Assembly (NCBI GenBank): GCA_903935175.1
Contig: CAIZQQ010000044.1
Location: forward strand, 1 to 59,147
DNA length: 59,147 nucleotides
Direction of reading: 5' to 3'
Origin: an uncultured Micrococcales bacterium
GTDB lineage: Bacteria; Actinomycetota; Actinomycetes; Actinomycetales; Microbacteriaceae
The notes below the pieces were generated by a model that saw only the letters and a list, made by a program, of their open reading frames with translations, was not told the DNA's origin and did no database searches. Below, one piece after another: positions 41,279 to 48,133 of this stretch. The position numbers and the translations under genes are program-made. Numbering within the stretch: position 1 is the first letter of the stretch; each line of letters begins with the position of its first letter.

Positions 41279-41962
41279 ATGAACTTAGAGTACGTAAGTC
41301 GACTAATCAGAGTTATCACTCATTCACAAAACCTTGACTCATTCTGTCGCAATGCTGTACATAACCTGTGGTCGGGGCAGCGCTTCTCATCGGTGCGCTA
41401 CTACACCCTGGCTCAAGATGGAACGCTTCACAAAGCTGCCGGCTATTCAACTTCGGGTGACACTACCAAGGCTGAGAACATCGCAATCTCTTCGAACCAC
41501 CCTGCTGCCCAAACCGTAAAAAGCGGCAAGGCTTGCTTAGACGACAAAAAGATAAAAACCCTCTCGGTTCCGATTATGCGAGACGGATGGTTGTTCGGGG
41601 TTTTGATTCTCGAACCCTTAGACCCAGCTTCTGACTCGGTCGATGAGACTGAACTCATGGCCTTGGGTCACGCCTTGGCTGTCTATATAGATGGAGCAAT
41701 GAGCGGCAAGTACAAGGCTCGATTCGAGCCGGCGGGACAAACGCAAGACGAGCTTACGCAGAGGCAGTTGCAAATTCTTAGAGGAATGGATGAAGGGCAC
41801 ATTTACGCGCAGATCGCATCGAACCTTCATGTCAGCGAGTCACTGGTCAAACAAGAGGCATCGAAAATCTTCCGCTTTCTCGGCGTCTCGAACCGATCAG
41901 CCGCGCTAAAGGCCGGCCGTGAGCTTTTGGCGGCTTTGGCCGCCCCCCCCCCCGCGACTTAA
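41279..41962 (+). CDS. LuxR/NarL-type regulator with GAF-like sensor domain
   Basis: DNA-binding regulator, 227 aa from ATG 41279 (MNLEYVSRLI), which has a Shine-Dalgarno AGGTGGGG; the frame is open 105 bp further upstream but without signals. N-terminal GAF-like sensor (about 1-140, with FSSVRYYTLAQDGTLHKAAG and IMRDGWLFGVLILEP), then a LuxR helix-turn-helix (about 160-220: LTQRQLQILRGMDEGHIYAQIASNLHVSESLV). No phosphoacceptor receiver domain. The end is unusual: an 11-C tract encodes AAPPP just before the stop, so slippage would change the tail. Divergent from the large repeat protein, which it may regulate. Confidence 0.85.
   Translation: MNLEYVSRLIRVITHSQNLDSFCRNAVHNLWSGQRFSSVRYYTLAQDGTLHKAAGYSTSGDTTKAENIAISSNHPAAQTVKSGKACLDDKKIKTLSVPIMRDGWLFGVLILEPLDPASDSVDETELMALGHALAVYIDGAMSGKYKARFEPAGQTQDELTQRQLQILRGMDEGHIYAQIASNLHVSESLVKQEASKIFRFLGVSNRSAALKAGRELLAALAAPPPAT
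41943..41953. repeat. 11-C homopolymer tract in the LuxR gene
   Basis: Eleven consecutive C near the 3' end of the regulator gene. Loss of one C would read through to a TAG near 41995; gain of one would stop at a TGA near 41970. Only the tail after the HTH would change. A sequencing artefact is also possible. Confidence 0.85.
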
Positions 41963-41992
41963 CGAACGCGTGAAAGAGTTGGCTATCTCAGA

Positions 41993-42174
41993 CTAGCGAC
42001 GGCCGAACACGTGCTGCTCTACCCAGCAGTGCATGGTGATGGCAGCGGCTGCGCTGGCGTTGATCGAGACAGCAGGCAAGCTCTCATTTCTTCGCCGGAG
42101 TCTTTGTGCACATGGGAACCTCTAAAGTTGTTGGCTGTAAGCGATAAGCCTATAGACGCCTCTGGGGGGAATCA
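41993..42174 (-). pseudogene. Chimeric scar: trmH-type 3' end joined to purA 5' region
   Basis: 41993-42068 matches the last 76 bp of the SpoU-type methyltransferase gene (44906-44981) at 70 of 76 positions; all six differences are in third codon positions and silent. 42069-42174 matches the purA start and upstream region (from 37163 on) less well, with a 2-nt deletion at the ATG. On the minus strand a TTG at 42079 opens a 28-codon in-frame chimera (PurA residues PAV joined to methyltransferase SINASAAAAITMH...) that ends at the methyltransferase stop. It is a recombination scar, not a functional gene, though a purA-like promoter may remain. Confidence 0.85.
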
Positions 42175-44534
42175 GCTAAGAGTTCTTGAGGAATCTCAAA
42201 TGGCGCTAACCGGTCAATGACCCAGGTCTCAATAATGCTTTCATTTTCAGCTAACTGTTTGTGCCATCCGCTTGCATTGGACATAAAGCGCCGAACCGTG
42301 GAGGGCGCGAATCGAATCGAATTCTTTGCAGCGCCGGCGATGTAGAAAGGAAACTTGATCGCCCTCAAACTGTCGGCTCCGTAAATGGCCTTCAGTCTTC
42401 TTAGGAATTCAATATCCCCACGCGAGCGTGTCGGCAAGAAGTATCCAATTCGACGAAAAACACTCTTTCTCACCATCATCGTCACCGGTGCGTCTCCGAC
42501 AAATCTCATGTTGTTTTCAAGTCCCAGAGTGCCACTCTCGTCCAGTCGCAGATGGTTAGTATGCACTGCTTGTGCCTGAGCGTTCTGAATCAAGAAATGA
42601 ACTTGTGCCTCTAGCCTTAGTGGCGAAGAGTAATCTCCGCAATCGTGAAACGAAATGAACTCTCCCTTCGCAGCCTGAATTGCCAAGTTTCTTGAAACGT
42701 AAGGGCCCCTGTTCGCCGGAGCTCGAAGGACCCGAACGCTCGGGTGCCTAAACGCAGCCAATATTTCTGCGGTATGGTCGCTACTACCGTCGTCTACAAG
42801 CAGCACTTCAATGTTCTTATATGTCGAAGAAAGAATGTTCTCAAGCGTGCCCAAGATCTCATCTGCCTGGTTAAACACAGTTAGAACTACGGAAATCTTT
42901 GGTGTTTTCTTAGTCTTGACTGGGCTCTGGTGAAATGCAAACTGCGTTTCCAGCTGGTTCAGCCGCTGCTGCAAAGGAGTGCTGTCTCGATTGGACAACT
43001 GATTTAGCCTCGTGGTGAGAAAGAATACCTCGAGACTTAACCCGAATTCCCCAAGGACATCTCTTGCGATTTGATCAGCCAAAGTGAGGTTCCCGCTTTT
43101 CGAGCAAAGATACGAATAGAGAATCAAAGCCTGCTGCCGTTGCCCAGGTGAATCAAAAAAGTTGGACCACCACTCTAGTGAGGGTAAATCTGCATCGACA
43201 AGGTCAGGCAAGGAGTCCAGATATCTGAAGCAGTAGTCGAGGGCATCTTGTGGCTTACTAAGAACAAGCTGAGCTAAATCAGGGTGCCTAAAGAAATCGC
43301 ACCTTACCGACGCTCCAGCCAATGAAATCAGGTATTCGTAGTTTGATTCGGAGTAAATGCCTGACTCGAAAGGTAGATGTGTCACAGCGTCTCGCTGTAG
43401 AGCGCTGGACAAGAAATGCGATACGACGAAATCTTTCAGCTGCAACTGGCGATCGACCCGGGCATCCAACCTTAAGCAATTCGGAATCAGCTCGGCTGCT
43501 ATGCCCTCGGCGCGAACAGGTAACTGCTTTATGAACTCTAGCGAGTTGGGATTAGACACCAGGCCGCTCGAAAAATCCACTGCAAGCTGGCTATAAACTT
43601 CGAGCCATCGACTCGAGAATTTGCTTTTCACTGCACTCGACATGGTTACCTTATGAAGTCTCCGCTTAGCTGATTGCACCTGAAGCGCAACGGCCCTTAA
43701 CTCTTGATCTTTGGGCAGCGTCCAACCGAGGCGCTCGGTCATGTTGCAAACTTGCATCGCTTGAGTGAGGCAGAAATTGTCTCTGTTTATCTCCAGAGAC
43801 ATCAACTGCTGAAAAAACCAGGGCCAAGAACCCTCTAAGCCGCTTTCCTGGATGACTTTAACCTGTTGTGCATCGTTCAATCGAAACTCGTCGTAAAGCG
43901 AGGTGTGCTGCGTTCGAGAAGGCTGTTCAATCGGTGTCAGCCAACTTTTTGCCCTCGGGATCACCCACATGGACGCACCTCGACTCTTGGCCGCCTTTGC
44001 AAACCAAACATCGGCCATGCCCGGGTCGCGAAACTCGTTGAAATTCAACCCCCATTTCGCCTGATCAAATAGTGTCGTCCCGGTGCCAAGAACACTCGCT
44101 GGAGTCAGGAATGGTTCTGGGCCAGCGAAGTGATAGACGTACCTGTTCTCAGATATAGACGTCACGGTTTCGGGCAAGACGAACCCGTGCACGCCGACTG
44201 CGCAAGCACCTCCGGAAATCCTCAAATACAGCAACAACCTCGCAACGTAGTCGTTTGGATAGAGTATGTCGTCGTCGACAGTTGCGTAGAACTTTAACTT
44301 GGATTCGGTTAGAAAATAGAACTTACCATTGTCCCGTAAGTCGCCAGTGACCTGTGAGCGTTGAACCACAATCTTAGGGTTATCAAGAAACGACGGCACA
44401 GAAGAATAGCCGTTGAGGTAAACACCGAGCTGGCCGCATTGAGGCAAGAGTGATTCAACGACTCTTCGCAAAGAGTCGATGCGCGACGGTATTGAAGCCA
44501 CCCCAATGAAAACCTGCTGCTGCTGGTTCCCCAC
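42150..44534 (-). CDS. Large protein with two glycosyltransferase-2-like domains
   Basis: 794 aa. N-terminal GT-A-like domain (about 1-250: VFIGVASIPSRIDSLRRVV and the metal-site-like YATVDDDILYP), a helical middle (about 260-510), and a C-terminal family-2 glycosyltransferase (about 545-760: ISVVLTVFNQADEILGTL, VLLVDDGSSDHT, SFHDCGDYSS in the DxD position). No membrane span, so a cytoplasmic or peripheral enzyme adding sugars to a surface polymer or glycoprotein. GTG 44534 has GGGGAGGG upstream. The last residues (DSPQRRL) are encoded inside the purA-like part of the scar, so the natural C-terminus may have been altered. AT-richer than its neighbours, suggesting transfer. Confidence 0.85.
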   Translation of the reverse strand: MGNQQQQVFIGVASIPSRIDSLRRVVESLLPQCGQLGVYLNGYSSVPSFLDNPKIVVQRSQVTGDLRDNGKFYFLTESKLKFYATVDDDILYPNDYVARLLLYLRISGGACAVGVHGFVLPETVTSISENRYVYHFAGPEPFLTPASVLGTGTTLFDQAKWGLNFNEFRDPGMADVWFAKAAKSRGASMWVIPRAKSWLTPIEQPSRTQHTSLYDEFRLNDAQQVKVIQESGLEGSWPWFFQQLMSLEINRDNFCLTQAMQVCNMTERLGWTLPKDQELRAVALQVQSAKRRLHKVTMSSAVKSKFSSRWLEVYSQLAVDFSSGLVSNPNSLEFIKQLPVRAEGIAAELIPNCLRLDARVDRQLQLKDFVVSHFLSSALQRDAVTHLPFESGIYSESNYEYLISLAGASVRCDFFRHPDLAQLVLSKPQDALDYCFRYLDSLPDLVDADLPSLEWWSNFFDSPGQRQQALILYSYLCSKSGNLTLADQIARDVLGEFGLSLEVFFLTTRLNQLSNRDSTPLQQRLNQLETQFAFHQSPVKTKKTPKISVVLTVFNQADEILGTLENILSSTYKNIEVLLVDDGSSDHTAEILAAFRHPSVRVLRAPANRGPYVSRNLAIQAAKGEFISFHDCGDYSSPLRLEAQVHFLIQNAQAQAVHTNHLRLDESGTLGLENNMRFVGDAPVTMMVRKSVFRRIGYFLPTRSRGDIEFLRRLKAIYGADSLRAIKFPFYIAGAAKNSIRFAPSTVRRFMSNASGWHKQLAENESIIETWVIDRLAPFEIPQELLADSPQRRL

Positions 44535-44905
44535 AGGCCCTCCCCTAAGTACTTACTGACTAAGTGGGTTAGAACCCACGCTCCGAATACAAACCTGGCT
44601 AAACGGACAAACCATGAACGAATTCTCACGTTTAGCAAAAAACACTTATTCGATTTCCTTGTTGAAGATTGAACGAGTTATTAAAAAATCACTCTACATG
44701 TTCCTAATGCGGAACGTGTGGCTGCCTTTTGTTTTTTGCGTTGTAACCAGAGCTTCATCTCGAGCTTTAGTTAGGGTCAACTAGAAGACAATATTCTTTG
44801 GATAGGGGCCCTCAAATCCGGTCGCAACCTGTTTTCTGCTATCACGGTTATAAGCCCCCGCCCCAAAAAAATTAGCCTCACGCTAGTTCCGGTGGTTAGC
44901 CCGAC
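44535..44905. other. 371-bp AT-rich intergenic region
   Basis: No gene seen. It holds ACTTA/TAAGT and GTGGGT/ACCCAC inverted repeats (44549-44563 and 44562-44577) in the leader of the glycosyltransferase gene, and AT-rich DNA with several T-runs. Next to the methyltransferase stop there is, on the minus strand, TAGC-GTGAG-GCTA followed by TTTTTTT, a weak terminator. The composition differs from both neighbours. Confidence 0.6.
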
Positions 44906-45628
44906 CTAACGCCGTCCGAACACGTGCTGCTCAACCCAGCAGTGCATGGTGATGGCAGCAGCTGCGCTGGCATTGATCGAGCGGGTTGAGCCGAACTGGC
45001 TGATCTCTAGAAAAACCTCGGATGCTGCCAGCGCAGCCTCACTCAAACCGGGGCCCTCTTGACCGAACAAGAACACGCACGCCTCAGGCATGTCGAAGGT
45101 TTCGATCTTTTGGCAGCCTTCGACGTTGTCGATGCCGATGATCGGCAGTGCGCCGCCCCCGGCACCCAAACCGCAAGTGCGGGCCCATTCGACGAACTCT
45201 TCGACGGTGTTGTGGTGACGCACGTGTTGGTAGCGGTCGGTGACCATGGCCCCACGCCGGTTCCAGCGACGGTGGCCGATGATGTGAACCTCGGCTGCCA
45301 GAAACGCGTTGGCGGTGCGCACGATCGAACCGATGTTTAGGTCGTGCTGCCAGTTCTCGATGGCAACGTGAAACTTGTGGCGGCGCGAGTCGAGGTCGGC
45401 CACTATCGCATCCATGCGCCAGTATCGGTAGTGGTCTAGCACATTGCGGGTGTCGCCGTTTTCGAGCAGCTCGACGTCGAACGGTGAGTTCGGATCGGTG
45501 CCGGCACCCTCGGGCCACGGTCCTTCCCACGGGCCAACGCCCCAGGTGGTTTGCTCGGGTGTGGGAGTTGGGCCTGCGCCAGAGTGCGCGTGCGCATCCG
45601 CGCTGTTTGCCTCAAGTTCATCACTCAC
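44906..45628 (-). CDS. SpoU/TrmH-family RNA 2'-O-methyltransferase
   Basis: SPOUT-fold enzyme that methylates ribose 2'-OH in tRNA or rRNA with SAM. 240 aa: a 75-residue low-complexity N-terminus, then motif 1 NIGSIVRTANAF (catalytic Arg), motif 2 FLFGQEGPGLS and motif 3 STRSINASAAAAI, the trefoil-knot SAM site. Which RNA position it targets cannot be said. GTG 45628 is probably leaderless: TAGGCT ends 6 nt before it. Divergent from the HAD gene with 38 bp between. Its last 25 codons occur a second time, silently diverged, in the scar at 41993-42068. Confidence 0.92.
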   Translation of the reverse strand: MSDELEANSADAHAHSGAGPTPTPEQTTWGVGPWEGPWPEGAGTDPNSPFDVELLENGDTRNVLDHYRYWRMDAIVADLDSRRHKFHVAIENWQHDLNIGSIVRTANAFLAAEVHIIGHRRWNRRGAMVTDRYQHVRHHNTVEEFVEWARTCGLGAGGGALPIIGIDNVEGCQKIETFDMPEACVFLFGQEGPGLSEAALAASEVFLEISQFGSTRSINASAAAAITMHCWVEQHVFGRR

Positions 45629-45634
45629 CCGATA

Positions 45635-45660
45635 AGCCTAACCAAGGCGTTTGGTAGCCT
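45635..45660. promoter_or_regulatory. Divergent leaderless promoters of the methyltransferase and HAD genes
   Basis: Plus: TAGCCT (45655-45660), 6 nt before ATG 45667. Minus: TAGGCT (45640-45635), 6 nt before GTG 45628. The whole gap is 38 bp, so each promoter's -35 region lies in or next to the other's -10. Confidence 0.6.
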
Positions 45661-45666
45661 TGACCC

Positions 45667-46440
45667 ATGGCAGATCGCAGCAATATCAAATCTTGGCTCA
45701 CCGACATGGATGGTGTGCTGGTACACGAGGGTCAAGCCCTCCCAGGCGCAGCACAACTTATCAAACAGTGGCAAGACAGTGAGACGCCGTTTCTGGTGCT
45801 CACCAACAACTCGATTTACACTCCGCGCGACCTGTCGGCCCGCCTGCGTGCGACCGGACTAGACGTTCCCGAAGATCGCATCTGGACATCGGCCCTGGCC
45901 ACCGCCGCCTTCTTGCACAAGCAGAAGCCCTATGGATCTGCATTTGTAATCGGTGAGGCCGGTATGACCACCGCCCTGCACGAGATTGGCTATGTTCAGA
46001 CCGACCAGAACCCCGACTACGTAGTGCTCGGTGAATCGCGCAATTTCAATTTCGACATTCTCACCAAGGCCATTCGCCTGATTAACAACGGCGCGCGCTT
46101 CATTGCCACCAACCCAGATGCCACCGGGCCATCGGCCGAGGGCGTGTTGCCAGCAACCGGTTCGGTCGCTGCGCTCATCACCAAGGCGACCGGGCGCGAG
46201 CCATACATTGTTGGCAAGCCAAACCCGATGATGTTCCGCTCGGCGATGAACAAGATTTCGGCGCACTCAGAGTCGACCGGCATGATTGGTGACCGCATGG
46301 ATACCGACGTGGTTGCCGGCATCGAAGCTGGCCTGCACACCGTGCTCGTGCTCACCGGCATCGCCGACGACAACGAGATTTCGAAATACCCGTTCAGACC
46401 AACCGAGATTCTGAACTCAGTCGCTGACCTTCTCGACTAA
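45667..46440 (+). CDS. HAD-IIA (NagD-like) phosphatase
   Basis: Phosphatase of HAD subfamily IIA, which includes NagD and p-nitrophenyl/phosphoglycolate-type phosphatases acting on small phosphometabolites such as UMP or sugar phosphates. 257 aa: motif I WLTDMDGVLV (D13, D15), motif II FLVLTNNS (about 42-49), IIA cap with NFDILTKAIRLI, motif III Lys in VGKPNPMMF (about 181), and motif IV MIGDRMDTDVVAG (about 206-218). Complete and probably active. Leaderless start. It converges stop-to-stop with the next gene with no intergenic base (46440/46441). Confidence 0.9.
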   Translation: MADRSNIKSWLTDMDGVLVHEGQALPGAAQLIKQWQDSETPFLVLTNNSIYTPRDLSARLRATGLDVPEDRIWTSALATAAFLHKQKPYGSAFVIGEAGMTTALHEIGYVQTDQNPDYVVLGESRNFNFDILTKAIRLINNGARFIATNPDATGPSAEGVLPATGSVAALITKATGREPYIVGKPNPMMFRSAMNKISAHSESTGMIGDRMDTDVVAGIEAGLHTVLVLTGIADDNEISKYPFRPTEILNSVADLLD

Positions 46441-48090
46441 TTACTTGATCGTGTAAACCTTGGTGACGGTAGTGCCGCCAACCACGGTGATCTTCACGGT
46501 GTACTTGCCGGCCTTAGGCGCGGTGTACTTATAAGTAGTCGCCGAGAAAGAGGTCGGGGTCTTCACCAAAACGCTCTTGCCGTTTACGGTCACGGTTACC
46601 TTCTTGCCCTTGGCAAGAGTCGCCTTCACCGAAATCACGCGCTTGGCTACCGAAACCGAAACAACCGGCTTTGGCTCGCTCCAGGTGATTGCGGTGATTG
46701 CGGTGCCGGCAATGCCGCGACCGTCAACATAGGCAACCACAACGTTCTGAACGCCAGGTGCGGTAGCGGATGCTGCTACCGAAACCTTGCCCGCCGCGTC
46801 GGCCACTCCGCTGGTCGAGGCCAGGGTGCCCTTCGAGTTGGTGCTGAACTGAACCACTGCGCCTGGTACAACTTCGCCGATTGCGTTCTTGATGGTGAAG
46901 TTCACCGTCTTAGCCGCGTTGATGGTTGCGGTGTCGGTTAGCTTGGCAGCAGAAACCGCTGGGGCTCCCATCTGAACCAAATGACCCCAAACGCGGTCGT
47001 ACTTCTCGAGAACGGCACCACCCAGGGTTGGGTAGAAGCCGGTAGCTAGCTCGTTGGCAACGTCAGAGTTCCAGGCGCAACCGCGAGTTGGGCAGCTCCA
47101 CTGGTTCTTCACGGTGCGAACGTTCTCGGCTTCTTCTTGAGTGTTGGTGTTCTTGAAAGTGAAGGTGACCTTGCCGGCTGCATCGGTAACTCCACTTACG
47201 CCACCTTCGTGCCCAGCGGTCTTGGCAGCATCAAGCGGCGAACCATCGGCCTTTAGCCAGTTCGAGCGCTTTTCTGGCGCCGTCTGGTTGATGTTCAGCC
47301 AAACCGTGGTTCCTGCAGGAACCGGCGTGACGCCATCTGCCTCGGTAACCACATAGGTCAACGAGCTGGTCGCGCCAGCGGTGAACCACTTGAGGTAGGC
47401 GGGTGATCCGGCGATGTTATACCAGGCCGAAGCATCCCAGGTGTCTAGGGTTAGATCTTTCTGCTCAGCAATCAAGCGGATGTTGCGGGAGGTGTCGACC
47501 GCACCGGCTTTCTTGTGGAAAGAGAGGTCGATGATGTCGATGATCTGCTTGGTCTCGGTGTCGAACATCTTTGGAGCAACCTGCGAGTAAAGCGAGTTTG
47601 CCGGCATCTTGCTTCGGTCGGTAGGAATCGGGTCACCCTCTGAACCGAGGTTGTTGTTCTTGAGAACAAAGGTGACCTTACCTTCGGCGTTGGTCATGCC
47701 GTCAACGATGATGCCCGGGTCGGCGATGGTGGTCTTGTCGCCCACCTGCATTTTGGCGTTTGAAAGCGACCACTGCTTGTTCACGGCCAACTTGATGGCG
47801 TGGTTGGCAATCGGGTTGCCGTCTTGGTCGGTAGCCAGGTAGGTGAGGCTGGTGGTTGAACCGGCCTCAACTGGGTAGCGGTAATAGCGAAGACCGTCTT
47901 TGTAGTAGTCCTTGGTGACCCACTCGGCGGCGTCTTTCGCGCCATCCCAAGCGTTGCTCGCGGTGATTACCGGCGAGACCAAGCGAATGGTGGCCATGGT
48001 CGGCTCGGCGGCTGCGGCTGGTGACACGGCGATGCCGATACCGGCTAGGGCCGTGGCGAAAACTGCCAGTGCTGCGAACAATCTCTTCAT
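46441..48090 (-). CDS. Secreted Ig-like multidomain protein
   Basis: 549 aa, exported: signal peptide 1-28 (LAVFATALAGIGIAVSPAAAA). Residues about 35-400 hold two large beta-sandwich regions with the recurring phrase (L/T)TYLAT-(D/E)-DGxP and DAAGKVTFTFKN, typical of bacterial Ig-like (Big_1/invasin-type) repeats; GVADAAGKVSVAASATAPG is another. The last 75 residues (VSVSVAKRVISVKATLAKGKK...) form an Ig-like domain also found at the end of the next gene's product. No LPXTG or lipobox seen. ATG 48090 follows AGGAAAC. Likely a surface or matrix protein; its relation to glucan use is unproven. Confidence 0.8.
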   Translation of the reverse strand: MKRLFAALAVFATALAGIGIAVSPAAAAEPTMATIRLVSPVITASNAWDGAKDAAEWVTKDYYKDGLRYYRYPVEAGSTTSLTYLATDQDGNPIANHAIKLAVNKQWSLSNAKMQVGDKTTIADPGIIVDGMTNAEGKVTFVLKNNNLGSEGDPIPTDRSKMPANSLYSQVAPKMFDTETKQIIDIIDLSFHKKAGAVDTSRNIRLIAEQKDLTLDTWDASAWYNIAGSPAYLKWFTAGATSSLTYVVTEADGVTPVPAGTTVWLNINQTAPEKRSNWLKADGSPLDAAKTAGHEGGVSGVTDAAGKVTFTFKNTNTQEEAENVRTVKNQWSCPTRGCAWNSDVANELATGFYPTLGGAVLEKYDRVWGHLVQMGAPAVSAAKLTDTATINAAKTVNFTIKNAIGEVVPGAVVQFSTNSKGTLASTSGVADAAGKVSVAASATAPGVQNVVVAYVDGRGIAGTAITAITWSEPKPVVSVSVAKRVISVKATLAKGKKVTVTVNGKSVLVKTPTSFSATTYKYTAPKAGKYTVKITVVGGTTVTKVYTIK

Positions 48091-48133
48091 TTTGGGTTTC
48101 CTGTTCAGTTGATGCTCTGAAATCGAATTCGGG

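Noticed and set aside
44549-44577. Inverted repeats near the glycosyltransferase start as phage or IS attachment sites
   Set aside because: No integrase or transposase and no matching direct repeat at the other end of the insert; the scar at 41993 gives a better account of insertion.
46436-46446. Zero-gap convergent stops of the HAD and Ig-like genes as a frameshift or assembly error
   Set aside because: Both proteins end with complete, family-typical C-termini, so the tight convergence looks genuine.
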